From: Tritonibacter litoralis
GTDB taxonomy: Bacteria > Pseudomonadota > Alphaproteobacteria > Rhodobacterales > Rhodobacteraceae
Direction of reading: 5' to 3'
Length of the DNA: 64,000 nucleotides
Assembly: GCF_009496005.1 (NCBI RefSeq)
Contig: NZ_WIBF01000001.1
Span: 372,001-436,000, forward strand
Part shown: in pieces, positions 36,717-46,224 of the stretch
How positions within the stretch are numbered: the stretch's first letter is position 1
How the letters are laid out: each line of letters begins with the position of its first letter
The notes under the pieces: model-generated
Database searches by the model: none
The model's input: only the letters and a program-made list of their open reading frames with translations
What the model was told of the DNA's origin: nothing
Translations under genes and position numbers: made by a program

Positions 36717-37667
36717 TTAAGCTTGGCCCAGCTTCTCATTTCGCGCGGCGCGCAGACGAGCAAAATCATCACCCGCATGATAGGATGAGCGGGTCAATGG
36801 CGTGGCCGAAACCATCAGGAAGCCTTTGCCAAATGCGGCCTTCTCATAGGTCTCAAACTCCTCAGGCGTGACAAAGCGATCCACGTGGTGGTGTTTTGGG
36901 GTCGGCTGCAGATATTGACCAATGGTCAGGAAATCCACATCCGCCGCGCGCATGTCATCCATCACCTGCTTTACTTCCACCTCTTTCTCACCCAATCCAA
37001 CCATAATGCCGGATTTGGTGAAGATCGACGGATCCAGCTCTTTCACGCGCTGCAACAGACGTAGCGAATGGAAGTAACGGGCACCGGGGCGCACTTCGGT
37101 ATAAAGGCCGGGCACCGTTTCCAGATTGTGGTTGAACACATCCGGTTTGGCTTCGACAACCGTTTCAAGCACCTCTGGCGCGCATTTCAAGAAGTCGGGC
37201 GTCAGGATTTCAATTGTTGTGCTGGGCGAACGGTGACGCACCGCGCGAATGGTTTGGGCAAAGTGATCCGCGCCACCATCGTTCAAATCATCGCGGTCCA
37301 CCGAGGTGATCACAACGTGGTTCAACCCCAGTTTTTCCACCGCATGGGCCACGCGGCCCGGTTCAAACACATCCAGCGCATCGGGGCGACCGGTTGCAAT
37401 GTTGCAGAAGGTGCAGCCGCGTGTACAGATCTCCCCCATGATCATCATGGTGGCGTGACCCTGGCTCCAGCACTCGCCAACGTTTGGGCATCCCGCCTCT
37501 TCGCAGACCGTGACCAGGTTGTTTTCCCGCATGATCTTATGCGTCTCCGCATACCCTTTGCCGCCTGGCGCTTTTACACGGATCCAGCTTGGCTTTTTCG
37601 GCTGTGCATTGTCAGGGCGATGCGCTTTTTCCGGATGGCGCTGCTCAGGGATCTTGAGGTCTCTCAC
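36717..37667 (-). CDS. lipA: Lipoyl synthase
   Basis: A 316-residue radical-SAM enzyme that inserts two sulfurs into octanoyl groups on lipoyl domains. The auxiliary 4Fe-4S cluster motif is [12 protein letters not shown]; the radical-SAM cluster is CTRGCTFC. The C-terminal serine segment with LTRSSYHAG is present. The N-terminus [17 protein letters not shown] is typical for Rhodobacteraceae and begins at a GTG codon (37667). Upstream in-frame codons to 37829 are open but show no homology. It stands alone, divergent from the peroxiredoxin gene, and has its own terminator. Confidence 0.95.
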   Translation of the reverse strand: MRDLKIPEQRHPEKAHRPDNAQPKKPSWIRVKAPGGKGYAETHKIMRENNLVTVCEEAGCPNVGECWSQGHATMMIMGEICTRGCTFCNIATGRPDALDVFEPGRVAHAVEKLGLNHVVITSVDRDDLNDGGADHFAQTIRAVRHRSPSTTIEILTPDFLKCAPEVLETVVEAKPDVFNHNLETVPGLYTEVRPGARYFHSLRLLQRVKELDPSIFTKSGIMVGLGEKEVEVKQVMDDMRAADVDFLTIGQYLQPTPKHHHVDRFVTPEEFETYEKAAFGKGFLMVSATPLTRSSYHAGDDFARLRAARNEKLGQA

Positions 37668-38020
37668 GCGTGTACTCTTTCGCTTGGGCCGAACTGCAAA
37701 TTTAAGGATCAGGCCGGGTTCACCGTGTAATCTAACACGGAATTTCCAAAATGACACCCGCCCAAAGCGCGAGCATTGCGCACAGCGCATGGGTGACATG
37801 CATTTCTGATACCGCAATGCGCAAAACAAACTCGCACCTGCAGAAAGGTTTTCTGCATGGTCGAAACTTCAGCACTAAGGCACTAGAAATCGTCAATTTT
37901 TACCATGCTGCGCTGCAGCAGTAACAGTTCCGCGCGTGACGGAAATCATTGATTGCGGTTGATTTAGAAACGTTATAAATCCGTCGCCGAAGCTGTTTCG
38001 TGGAACCAATGGAGATAAAC
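37668..38020. other. Intergenic region between lipA and peroxiredoxin genes
   Basis: About 350 bases between divergent genes. Two small hairpins are visible: CCGTGT/ACACGG with a 6-base loop at 37723-37740, and TGCAGAAA/TTTCTGCA with a GGT loop at 37839-37857. No supported gene is seen; promoters for both genes must lie here. An open frame continuing upstream of the lipA GTG is judged non-coding. Confidence 0.5.
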
Positions 38021-38566
38021 ATGAAAGCTGGCGTAAAGCTCCCCGACGTGACCTTTCACACCCGTGTACGCGACGAGTCGATTGAAGGCCCGAACCCGTT
38101 CCGCTGGGAAGACAAGACCACCGCTGATTACTTTGCAGGCAAGCGCGTAATCCTGTTCTCGCTGCCGGGCGCATTCACCCCGACATGCTCCACCTACCAG
38201 CTGCCAGGCTTTGAAAAAGGCTTTGGCGACTTCAAAGCAGAAGGCATCGACGCAATTTACTGCATGTCGGTCAATGACAGCTTTGTCATGAACAAATGGG
38301 CCGAATCCCAGAACCTGGAAAACGTTGGCGTTATCCCTGATGGTTCCGGCGAATTCACCCGCAAAATGGGCATGCTGGTAGCCAAGGACAATCTGGGCTT
38401 TGGCGTTCGCTCCTGGCGTTACGCCGCCATCGTCAACGACGGTGTTGTGGAAGCATGGTTCGAAGAGCCAGGCCTGTCCGACAACCACGCCGAAGATCCT
38501 TATGGCGTTTCCTCGCCCGAGACCCTGCTGAAGCACCTGAAAGAGACCACAGCAGAAGCCGTCTAA
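38021..38566 (+). CDS. Peroxiredoxin, Prx5 type
   Basis: A 181-residue thiol peroxidase that reduces hydrogen peroxide and alkyl hydroperoxides. The peroxidatic Cys is C56 in LPGAFTPTCSTYQLPGF, the Prx5 signature. C78 or so in AIYCMSVND is a second conserved position. FGVRSWRYAAIVNDGVV is also typical of the family. The ATG at 38021 has GGAG 8 bases upstream; an earlier in-frame ATG at 38000 is less likely. A strong terminator follows and it is a single-gene unit. Confidence 0.94.
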   Translation: MKAGVKLPDVTFHTRVRDESIEGPNPFRWEDKTTADYFAGKRVILFSLPGAFTPTCSTYQLPGFEKGFGDFKAEGIDAIYCMSVNDSFVMNKWAESQNLENVGVIPDGSGEFTRKMGMLVAKDNLGFGVRSWRYAAIVNDGVVEAWFEEPGLSDNHAEDPYGVSSPETLLKHLKETTAEAV

Positions 38567-38593
38567 GGTTCTTTACGCATAAAAATGCAGATC

Positions 38594-38620
38594 AGGGCGT
38601 TCCATTGGAGCGCCCTTTTT
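38594..38620 (+). terminator. Rho-independent terminator
   Basis: AGGGCGTTCC pairs with GGAGCGCCCT (one G-T) around an ATT loop, followed by a T run. It ends the peroxiredoxin transcript. Confidence 0.9.
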
Positions 38621-38630
38621 CATCGCCTTA

Positions 38631-39680
38631 TCAGCCAATCATCATCTGGCGTGCTGCCACTTGATCATAATGCGCCTTGAGCTGTTGCAACGCGATGCGC
38701 AAGACAACTTTTCCCGATCGCGCGGACCAGCCGAGCTGTTTTTCAGCCGTTTCCAACCCTTCCAGATAACAGCAACACCGTATGGCAATATCACTCAGAC
38801 CGGGCCCAAGTGCGTTCAAAGCCTCCATCGCGCGCTGTTGCACGTCCTGCGTTGGTGGGAAACTTCCTGACGGCACCGGTTCGCACCCATCAGCAAAAGC
38901 CTGACGCGCAGCCTCCACGTGGTCGCCGATTTGCGCCAATTCAAAATCTTCTCGCAATCGCTCACCGGCCCGAACCAGATCATCCGTCAGAAACGGCGCG
39001 CCATTGCGATCGCTGAGGCGGGCCAGCATCAACAAAGGCGTGTCATTGCACTGCGCGCGCAGGCGTTTTGGTCGTTCGCGACGCCCTGCACCCGCGTGGC
39101 AGAAGCCCACGGCCGCCTCTGCAAACCCTGCCTCCTTGCGCATGCGGGCCTGGTTCTCCTGTTCCGCCATCATGCGCGACAACTCGGTGCGCCCCTCGTC
39201 CGAGATCTGATAACGTGAAATCCGTCCTGCGCTCAGACATGCGATCCAACCCCGCAGCGCAACTTCGCCCGCTACTTGCTTGTCGACACTCATCTTTTCA
39301 TGCTCGCCACACACAATTACAGCGCGTTCCATCCCATGCGCATAGGCCAAAACAGCCTGTGATCGATTAAGCCAGCCCAGCACCTGCAGCAGTCGATGAT
39401 GCGGTACGCTGCCGTCGGTTTGCGCATCCTGTGGCTGGCCAAAGCCAAAGCCGTCGCGCTTGGCCGACATCAGATCAGAAATCACCTCTAACGCACTGTC
39501 GATCAACGGATCATCCCGCAGTGTTTCAATTCGGCGGACCTGTCGCATCACCGTAGACGGGTGGCAGCCCGCAAGCCGGGCGATTTGCCGGATCGAACGC
39601 CCATGTTCGGTATGTTCCAAGTATCGCCGAGCATCTTCAGGCACCCAACGCGGCACCCGGGTCACGTTTATTGTTTGCAT
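38631..39680 (-). CDS. DUF6456 domain protein with N-terminal helix-turn-helix
   Basis: 349 residues from the ATG at 39680 (MQTINVTRVPRW); an upstream in-frame ATG at 39764 is unlikely. Residues about 15-55 form an HTH (RSIRQIARLAGCHPSTVMRQVRRIE). A middle part contains a second winged-helix-like stretch (GRISRYQISDEGRTELSRM). The C-terminal region, with NDTPLLMLARLSDRNG and the final SGKVVLRIALQQLKAHYD, matches DUF6456. The protein is probably a DNA-binding regulator. It is divergent from the DUF6477 gene, a pairing frequent in Rhodobacterales. Targets are unknown. Confidence 0.8.
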   Translation of the reverse strand: MQTINVTRVPRWVPEDARRYLEHTEHGRSIRQIARLAGCHPSTVMRQVRRIETLRDDPLIDSALEVISDLMSAKRDGFGFGQPQDAQTDGSVPHHRLLQVLGWLNRSQAVLAYAHGMERAVIVCGEHEKMSVDKQVAGEVALRGWIACLSAGRISRYQISDEGRTELSRMMAEQENQARMRKEAGFAEAAVGFCHAGAGRRERPKRLRAQCNDTPLLMLARLSDRNGAPFLTDDLVRAGERLREDFELAQIGDHVEAARQAFADGCEPVPSGSFPPTQDVQQRAMEALNALGPGLSDIAIRCCCYLEGLETAEKQLGWSARSGKVVLRIALQQLKAHYDQVAARQMMIG

Positions 39681-39908
39681 TGAACTTTGCCCCAGTTTTC
39701 TTGTGCAATCGTCACCCCAGCCCCAGCGGCAAGGCCGCCATGCCGCTCTGGCCTCCCGTCCCACGCTCGCGGTTTGTCACGAGCGTCCCAATTCTTTCCA
39801 AAACATTATCAATCAACATTAAATGCAGCGCACGCCCGCATGCGGCTCTCCGCAACACCCGTTTTAGCTGTGCTAGCTTCCCATCATTCGATCTTGAAGG
39901 GAACAAAT

Positions 39909-40238
39909 ATGCAGGATCTTCTCACGCGCATAACCGCATTAAAACGGCCGCGGCTCCTCATGAGGGCCGCACGATCTGGACAGAAGGATTACTGCGGAGT
40001 CAATGACTTATGCCGCATTCTACAGGTCACAGAGCCGCCCAAAACAACTGCGGCGATGATCCGGCTACTGGACCTGGAGAACAATCTGAATCACCATCGC
40101 ACAAGCGGGACGCCCGGTTATACATACGCGCGCCACATCGACGTGCTTATTGCGCTTTTGTGTGAGTGTGAGACCTATTTGAACTCTCAACATGCAAAAA
40201 TGGGCGCACTCCGATCGGAGACGCGCCCAGTTTCTTAA
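39909..40238 (+). CDS. DUF6477 family protein
   Basis: 109 residues starting at ATG 39909, with an AAGGGAAC purine stretch ahead. The N-terminus MQDLLTRITALKRPRLLMRAAR and the central YCGVNDLCRIL are characteristic of a small family restricted largely to Rhodobacterales. Residues Arg- and Lys-rich near the N-terminus suggest nucleic-acid or protein contact, with no proven function. The gene is divergent from the DUF6456 gene and runs into the convergent methyltransferase gene after 21 bases. Confidence 0.78.
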   Translation: MQDLLTRITALKRPRLLMRAARSGQKDYCGVNDLCRILQVTEPPKTTAAMIRLLDLENNLNHHRTSGTPGYTYARHIDVLIALLCECETYLNSQHAKMGALRSETRPVS

Positions 40239-40259
40239 TTCAATACAGCCTGTCGCGGA

Positions 40260-41810
40260 TCAGCTAAAAGCGTCCGGCAGGGATGCCTTTTTGTCCGCAA
40301 CATAACTGTCCAAAGCAATTTTGATCGCAGGATCCAGCGGCGGCTGTTGGTAGGTCGACAGCAATTGGTCCACCCGGTTGGTGGCCAGTGCATAGGTATC
40401 GCGCGCGCCTTCTTCTTCCCAAGTCTCAAAGGGTTTGTAATCCAACAGCTCGGATTTCCAGAAGGCAGATTTGAAGTTCGCCTGCGTATGGGCGCAGCCC
40501 AGGTAGTGGCCGCCCGGACCCACCTCGCGGATGGCATCCAGCGCCAGTGCGTCTTCATCCGCCTGAACCCCTTTGGCCAGACCATGCAGCGTGCCAAGCT
40601 GGTCTGCATCCATGACAAATTTCTCAAAATCCGCCACCAGACCGCCTTCGAGCCAGCCACAGGCGTGCAGCATGAAGTTCACACCTGCCAGCAGACCCAT
40701 GTTCAAAGAATTCGCGGTCTCATATGCCGCCTGCGCATCCGGCAGTTTCGAGCCGCAGAAGGATCCGGCCGAACGGAACGGCAGGTTCAGACGCCGTGCC
40801 AGCTGCCCAGCGCCATAAGTCACCAAAGACGCCTCAGGTGTCCCAAAGGTCGGCGCGCCCGAATTCATGTCGATCGACGAGACAAAGGCCCCAAAGATCA
40901 CCGGAGCCCCCGGACGGATCAGCTGGCTGTAGGCCACACCCGCCAGAACCTCGGCCAGAACCTGAGTCAACGTGCCTGCAACCGACACCGGCGCCATGGC
41001 CCCACCAACGATAAAGGGCGAAATGATACAGGCCTGGTTGTTTTCAGCATAAACCTCCAACGCGCCCATCATCACGTCGTCAAAGGTGAGCGGCGAGTTG
41101 ATATTGATGAGCGAGGTCATCACGGTGTTGTCCTGCACGAATTCCTTGCCAAACAGGATTTCACACATTTCCACGCAATCCCGCGCCCGGCTCGGCTCGG
41201 TCACAGAGCCCATAAAGGGTTTGTCCGACAGCGTCATATGGGCAAGCATCATGTCCAGATGGCGTTTGGTCACCGGAACATCCGTGGGTTCACAAACGGT
41301 CCCGCCCGAGTGGTGCAACCATTGTGACATATACCCAAGCTTCACAAACTTCTGGAAATCATCCAGCGTCGCATAGCGCCGTCCACCTTTGGCATCTCGC
41401 ACAAAGGGTGGTCCGTAAACAGGCGCCAGAACCAGATTGTTACCGCCGATGACCACGGATTTCTCTGGGTTGCGGGCGTGCTGGGTGAATTGGCTGGGTG
41501 CCGTTTCACACAATTTCCGGGCTAGCCCACGGGGAATACGCACCCGTTCGCCGTCCACGGACGCGCCAGCGGCGCGCCAACGATCCAGCGCCGCGGGGTT
41601 ATCGGCAAAGTTTACACCGATTTCTTCCAATACGGTTTCTGCATTGGCTTCGATCGCCTGAAGCGCAGCCTCGTCCAACACCTCAAAGTTCGGAACATTG
41701 CGCTCAATGTATTTTGCGGTGTCAAACTTGACCGCCGAACGTTCCGCACGACGGGCGGCCCCTCCGCCGCCACGTGCACGCCGACGTGGCGCTTTTTCAG
41801 CTTCAGCCAT
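40260..41810 (-). CDS. MttB-superfamily corrinoid-dependent methyltransferase, non-pyrrolysine
   Basis: 516 residues of the trimethylamine methyltransferase (MttB) family. After a basic, Gly-rich N-terminal tail (about 1-30) come FEVLDEAALQAIEANAETVLEEIGVNF, GNNLVLAPVYGPPFV, MGSVTEPSRARDCVEM and GGHYLGCAHT. No amber codon for pyrrolysine interrupts the gene, so it belongs with the non-Pyl branch; characterised members such as MtgB demethylate glycine betaine. In marine Rhodobacterales such enzymes are numerous and most substrates are unknown. No corrinoid protein or reactivase gene lies beside it. The ATG at 41810 has a GAGGAAAAA site. Confidence 0.88.
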   Translation of the reverse strand: MAEAEKAPRRRARGGGGAARRAERSAVKFDTAKYIERNVPNFEVLDEAALQAIEANAETVLEEIGVNFADNPAALDRWRAAGASVDGERVRIPRGLARKLCETAPSQFTQHARNPEKSVVIGGNNLVLAPVYGPPFVRDAKGGRRYATLDDFQKFVKLGYMSQWLHHSGGTVCEPTDVPVTKRHLDMMLAHMTLSDKPFMGSVTEPSRARDCVEMCEILFGKEFVQDNTVMTSLININSPLTFDDVMMGALEVYAENNQACIISPFIVGGAMAPVSVAGTLTQVLAEVLAGVAYSQLIRPGAPVIFGAFVSSIDMNSGAPTFGTPEASLVTYGAGQLARRLNLPFRSAGSFCGSKLPDAQAAYETANSLNMGLLAGVNFMLHACGWLEGGLVADFEKFVMDADQLGTLHGLAKGVQADEDALALDAIREVGPGGHYLGCAHTQANFKSAFWKSELLDYKPFETWEEEGARDTYALATNRVDQLLSTYQQPPLDPAIKIALDSYVADKKASLPDAFS

Positions 41811-41940
41811 GTGTTTTTCCTCAGCAAAGGTCTTGTTATTTAGAAAACACATAGACAAGCCCCTGATCCAGCCGCCGTTAATTTGCGGCGCATCGGGTTA
41901 AAAAGCGACATATTACAGCAAAGATGCCAAAATCTTAAAG

Positions 41941-42741
41941 TCAGTAGAGTTTGAAACTGGCCACAAAGGGCAGATGGTCCGAGACTTCATCTTTGAAGTG
42001 CTCACGCCCCATGTTCATGGTCCAATGCATCGGAAAGAGACGCAGGCTGCCCCGGATATAGTCTGTCGCATAGGTGCGCGACACCGCGAAGCCGTCCAGC
42101 AAGTTGGCTCGTCCTTTTTCAAGGATATGGGAAAATCGGTCCTGCAAATCCCAGCAACTGACAAAATCCATCAGATCATCTCCTCCCAGATGGTGAAAAT
42201 TGCTGACATCTTGGCCGGGGATCATATTGAAATCACCCATCAACAGGATTGTCTTGCGCTGGGTTCCGGGTGTTTCACGCAATGTCGCGATATGCGCGCC
42301 AATAACCTTGCATTGGCTGTCCCGAAGTTGCTGTTCGTCCCTGTCCCGACCGGACTTCAAATGCACCCCAATCAGCCGAGCAGAGAATTTCCCGCATTTG
42401 ACATCCACTTCTATCGCTTTGCGACCGCCGTCGTAATCCCCATTGGAGCCAGGAATAAGGTTCGGGTTTTCGACCGTGATCCCCTGTTTGTGCAAAAAGC
42501 CAATGTGTAAATCGCCTTCTTGCTGCAAAATTGTCGCGTCGTAGTTCAGACCCATCTCCCGCAGACCCTCGGCCAGGCGATGGATATAGGTCACGGGGTT
42601 TACTTCGACCAAGGTCACCAGCTCTGCATCCAGCAGCGCAAGACCTTCGACCTGTTTTGCAAAGCGTTCGCTGGAAATACCGCCAAATCCTGCAAGATTC
42701 CACACAGCAATCCGCATCAACGCATGTTCAAAATTCGGCAT
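41941..42741 (-). CDS. Endonuclease/exonuclease/phosphatase-fold protein
   Basis: 266 residues of the EEP superfamily (DNase I, AP endonuclease, inositol phosphatase fold). Visible catalytic-type motifs are RIAVWNLAGFG, the Glu in LVTLVEVN, GVHLKSGRD with the His, MGDFNMIPG, and the final DEVSDHLPFVASF with the Asp-His pair. No signal peptide is seen. Cofactor would be Mg2+. Whether it cuts nucleic acid or a phosphoester is not evident. An internal ATG at residue 9 (MRIAVWN) is an alternative start. It is divergent from guaA. Confidence 0.85.
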   Translation of the reverse strand: MPNFEHALMRIAVWNLAGFGGISSERFAKQVEGLALLDAELVTLVEVNPVTYIHRLAEGLREMGLNYDATILQQEGDLHIGFLHKQGITVENPNLIPGSNGDYDGGRKAIEVDVKCGKFSARLIGVHLKSGRDRDEQQLRDSQCKVIGAHIATLRETPGTQRKTILLMGDFNMIPGQDVSNFHHLGGDDLMDFVSCWDLQDRFSHILEKGRANLLDGFAVSRTYATDYIRGSLRLFPMHWTMNMGREHFKDEVSDHLPFVASFKLY

Positions 42742-42890
42742 AGCAAAACCCTTTCAACCCAAAACAACTACACTGTAGCTTATCAACTTAAAGGTGATTT
42801 GACATTCGTGATTGCATAACTGCGCAGAAATTCCCGGCCTCCCTGCCCTTCACTCTTGCGAAAACCCCTTTTTCCGCCTATGGCCCAGCC

Positions 42891-44450
42891 ATGACAGAGA
42901 CATCCCACGACCGCCTTCTTATCATCGACTTTGGCAGCCAGGTAACGCAGCTGATTGCGCGTCGCTTGCGCGAGCTGAATGTCTATTGCGAAATTCATCC
43001 CTACCAGAATGTATCCATGGAATTTGTGCGTGATTTTGCGCCCAAAGCCGTGATCTTTTCTGGTGGGCCAGACAGTGTTACCCGCGAAGGCTCCCCGCGC
43101 GCGCCGCAGGAGATCTTTGATTATGGCGTGCCGATCCTGGGCATCTGCTATGGCCAGCAGACCATGATGACCCAGTTGGGCGGCCGCGTCGAAAGCGGTC
43201 ATGGCACCGCAGAATTTGGCCGCGCCTATGTGACCCCACAAAACAGCCTTGATATCCTCGACGGTTGGTTTGCAGACGGTGACGAGCAGGTCTGGATGTC
43301 CCACGGGGACCATGTGTCGGAGATCGCACCGGGGTTTGAGGTCTATGGCACCTCCCCCAATGCGCCCTTTGCAATCACCGCCGATGTCTCGCGTCATTTT
43401 TACGCTGTGCAGTTCCACCCGGAAGTGCATCACACCCCCAATGGCGCCAAACTTTATGAAAACTTTGTCAAACTGGCAGGTTTCAAGGGCGACTGGACCA
43501 TGGGTGCCTACCGCGAGCAGATGATCGAGAAGATCCGCGAGCAGGTTGGCGACAAAAAGGTGATCTGTGGCCTGTCGGGCGGCGTTGACAGTTCGGTGGC
43601 GGCTGTTCTGATCCACGAAGCGATCGGCGACCAGCTGACCTGTGTGTTTGTCGACCACGGCCTGTTGCGCAAGGGTGAGGCCGAAGAGGTCGTCACCATG
43701 TTCCGCGACAATTACAACATGCAGCTCATTCACGCCGACGAACAAGAGCTGTTCCTGGGTGAACTGGACGGCCAATCCGATCCCGAAACCAAGCGTAAGA
43801 TCATCGGCAAGCTGTTCATCGACGTGTTCCAGAAACACGCCGACACCATCGAAGGTGCGGAATTCCTGGCACAGGGCACGCTTTACCCGGATGTGATCGA
43901 AAGCGTCTCCTTCTCTGGCGGACCGTCTGTCACGATCAAATCGCACCACAATGTGGGCGGCCTGCCGGAAAAGATGGGTCTGAAACTGGTCGAGCCCCTG
44001 CGTGAGCTGTTCAAGGATGAGGTCCGCGCGCTCGGTCGCGAGTTGGGCCTCCCTTCGAGTTTTATCGGCCGCCACCCCTTCCCCGGACCGGGCCTTGCAA
44101 TCCGCTGCCCCGGCGAGATCACCCGCGAAAAGCTGGAGATCCTGCGCGAGGCGGATGCTGTCTATATCGACCAGATCCGCAAGCACGGTCTCTATGATGA
44201 GATCTGGCAGGCTTTTGTGGCGATCCTTCCGGTGCGCACCGTGGGCGTGATGGGCGATGGTCGCACCTATGATTATGCCTGCGCCCTGCGCGCGGTGACC
44301 TCCGTGGATGGTATGACTGCGGATTATTACCCTTTCACCCATGAGTTCCTGGGTGAAACCGCAACCCGGATCATCAACGAAGTCAAAGGCATCAACCGCT
44401 GCACCTATGACATCACCTCGAAACCTCCGGGAACGATTGAGTGGGAATAA
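42891..44450 (+). CDS. guaA: GMP synthase (glutamine-hydrolysing)
   Basis: A 519-residue enzyme converting XMP to GMP with ammonia from glutamine. The class I amidotransferase domain has the nucleophile C86 in LGICYGQQ and the His-Glu pair in VQFHPEVHH. The ATP pyrophosphatase domain carries the PP-loop [12 protein letters not shown], and the dimerisation domain ends normally in KPPGTIEWE. Length and motifs are complete. The next gene overlaps its end by 10 bases. A 519-codon open frame on the opposite strand is a shadow. Confidence 0.97.
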   Translation: MTETSHDRLLIIDFGSQVTQLIARRLRELNVYCEIHPYQNVSMEFVRDFAPKAVIFSGGPDSVTREGSPRAPQEIFDYGVPILGICYGQQTMMTQLGGRVESGHGTAEFGRAYVTPQNSLDILDGWFADGDEQVWMSHGDHVSEIAPGFEVYGTSPNAPFAITADVSRHFYAVQFHPEVHHTPNGAKLYENFVKLAGFKGDWTMGAYREQMIEKIREQVGDKKVICGLSGGVDSSVAAVLIHEAIGDQLTCVFVDHGLLRKGEAEEVVTMFRDNYNMQLIHADEQELFLGELDGQSDPETKRKIIGKLFIDVFQKHADTIEGAEFLAQGTLYPDVIESVSFSGGPSVTIKSHHNVGGLPEKMGLKLVEPLRELFKDEVRALGRELGLPSSFIGRHPFPGPGLAIRCPGEITREKLEILREADAVYIDQIRKHGLYDEIWQAFVAILPVRTVGVMGDGRTYDYACALRAVTSVDGMTADYYPFTHEFLGETATRIINEVKGINRCTYDITSKPPGTIEWE

Positions 44451-45097
44451 GTCGCCGCATTTTACGGCTTACAAAGGCCGGGGTTCTCCTCGGCCTTTTG
44501 ACGTATGGGGCTGTGAATACTTGGACCTATCTTTGGCCTTCCCAACGGTTTGAAGATCTGCGCCCTGCCTCTGCGATTGTTTGTTTGGCCGCTGGCCTCA
44601 AGCCCGATGGCACCATGGGACGCGTTACTGAAACCCGCGCACGGCGGTGTATTGCGGCCTATCACGCGGGGGTTGCGCCGGTTTTGGCTTTCACTGGCGG
44701 CAACTCGTCCCATGACGCCCCACCCACCGGAGCGCAGATGGCCGATTTGGCGCGCCAGCTGGGGGTTCCGGAACAGGCCATTGTGGTGGAGAACCTGTCA
44801 GAATCCACGCTTCAGAATGCCCTCTTTACTTTACCCAAGCTACCACACACGCAGGACTTGATCCTGGTCACCGACAGTTTCCACCTGCCCCGGTCTGCGT
44901 TGTCGTTCCTATGGGCAGGCGCGCACAATATACAGCTTTTGGCTGCTGATCCGGATCTGACCTGGGGAGATATTCCGCAGGGCTTACTGATCGCGGAAAC
45001 CGTCAAAATCTGGGCCAATGGTATGCGCGCACCCATCTACTCAATGGCGGGTGTCTTTGGCATTCCCCCGTCGGCGCGCCATTGGATTGTAGAGTAA
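44441..45097 (+). CDS. YdcF/ElyC-family (DUF218) membrane-anchored protein
   Basis: 218 residues. A signal-anchor at residues about 7-28 is followed by a DUF218 domain: [42 protein letters not shown] and [15 protein letters not shown]. Related proteins ElyC and SanA affect envelope and peptidoglycan-precursor metabolism in E. coli. The periplasmic role here is inferred from that. The reading frame starts inside the last codons of guaA (10-base overlap), so it is translated from the guaA message. A monooxygenase-like gene follows after 4 bases. Confidence 0.82.
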   Translation: MGISRRILRLTKAGVLLGLLTYGAVNTWTYLWPSQRFEDLRPASAIVCLAAGLKPDGTMGRVTETRARRCIAAYHAGVAPVLAFTGGNSSHDAPPTGAQMADLARQLGVPEQAIVVENLSESTLQNALFTLPKLPHTQDLILVTDSFHLPRSALSFLWAGAHNIQLLAADPDLTWGDIPQGLLIAETVKIWANGMRAPIYSMAGVFGIPPSARHWIVE

Positions 45098-45101
45098 TAT
45101 A

Positions 45102-45374
45102 ATGACGGTCACGCTGAACGGATACATCGACGTCCCACTGGACAGATTGGCTGCCGTGGAAACGGCTTTGGTCGACCACATCCGCCTGACCCGCGCAGAG
45201 CCTGGATGTTTGACTTTCGATGTTACGCCACACCCCAGCGTTCCAGGACGGTTTGAGGTTTTTGAAACCTTTGTGGACCAAGCTGCGTTTGACAATCATC
45301 AGACCAGAACAGCGCAATCACCCTGGGCCGAAGTCACCAAGGGCATTGCGCGCAACTATACGATAACCCGCTAG
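45102..45374 (+). CDS. Antibiotic biosynthesis monooxygenase (ABM) domain protein
   Basis: 90 residues of the dimeric alpha/beta-barrel fold, with the usual order of strand, LVDHIRLTRAEPGCLTFDV, FEVFETFVDQAAFDNHQ and a C-terminal strand. Relatives such as YgiN act as small quinol or aromatic monooxygenases without cofactor, and some degrade haem. No catalytic residues can be assigned confidently. It is the third gene in the guaA unit. Confidence 0.82.
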   Translation: MTVTLNGYIDVPLDRLAAVETALVDHIRLTRAEPGCLTFDVTPHPSVPGRFEVFETFVDQAAFDNHQTRTAQSPWAEVTKGIARNYTITR

Positions 45375-45510
45375 ACCCGTTTGGAATACGCCCGTCAGTC
45401 TTCCTGCCGCATTTTGAGAAGAGTTAAACAGTTTGTGCCAAATTTTCCGGGAAAAAGCATCAAACGCCCGACACCGGGTTGGTGGTGCGACATCTGGTAG
45501 GAGGCGCAAC

Positions 45511-46218
45511 ATGCCGGTGATAAAATACAAAGACGTTCTGCTGCACTTTGCCCATATCCCAAAATGCGGCGGCACCTCGGTTGAGCGCTATGTTGCAGGC
45601 CTCAACGATGTCAGCATGGCTTTTGTCGACCAGCTGTATGTTGCCCAGCCATCCGAGCAGCATTGGAACGTCTCTTCAACCCAGCATATTGACGGCGAAC
45701 CCAGCGGGCGGTTGTTTCCGCATGATTTTTTCATCGCGTTCTTAGCAATCGTGTGTCATCCGATGTCCCGGCTCGAAAGCGCCTATAAGCATCAGTGCCT
45801 ACGCGAAAAGACCATCGGCGATGAAAGCATGGACACATTTGTCAAAACCAGGCTGGCTGACAATTACCTGACCAAAGGCTGGATGGATAATCACTTTTAT
45901 CCGCAATCCGGCTTCTTCTATCCGGGCGCGAACTATCAGGTGTTCAAGCTGGAAGACAGCGGCACAGAACACGCCAAGGCCTTCATCGATGCGGTGCTCT
46001 TTGGCAATGCCACACGCCGGGATGTAACCCACAGCAATCGTGTAAGCAAAAGCAACGGGTTGAGCCCCGAGGATCTGAAGCTCAGCGACGAAGCGCGAAC
46101 CCTAGTTTATAAGATCTACGCGATGGACTTCGACAATTTTGGGTATCACCGCGAAATTACTCATAAGGCTGACACGCAGCCGGACGTCCAACAATCAGAT
46201 ATGCGCGCAGCGGGTTAA
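45511..46218 (+). CDS. Sulfotransferase family protein
   Basis: 235 residues from the ATG at 45511, which has a TAGGAGG ribosome binding site. The PAPS 5'-phosphosulfate loop is seen in FAHIPKCGGTSVERY, and a 3'-phosphate-binding segment in AIVCHPMSRLESAYKHQ. The type matches bacterial Gal-3-O or heparan-like sulfotransferases that modify surface polysaccharides. Its TAA at 46216 lies in the same reading frame as the next gene, which has no standard start codon near its apparent N-terminus. The two probably act on the same glycan. Confidence 0.82.
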   Translation: MPVIKYKDVLLHFAHIPKCGGTSVERYVAGLNDVSMAFVDQLYVAQPSEQHWNVSSTQHIDGEPSGRLFPHDFFIAFLAIVCHPMSRLESAYKHQCLREKTIGDESMDTFVKTRLADNYLTKGWMDNHFYPQSGFFYPGANYQVFKLEDSGTEHAKAFIDAVLFGNATRRDVTHSNRVSKSNGLSPEDLKLSDEARTLVYKIYAMDFDNFGYHREITHKADTQPDVQQSDMRAAG

Positions 46219-46224
46219 ACAACC

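Noticed and set aside
42783-44342. 519-codon open frame on the minus strand opposite guaA
   Set aside because: It exactly shadows guaA, which has all catalytic motifs; the antisense product is His/Ala-rich and shows no domain.
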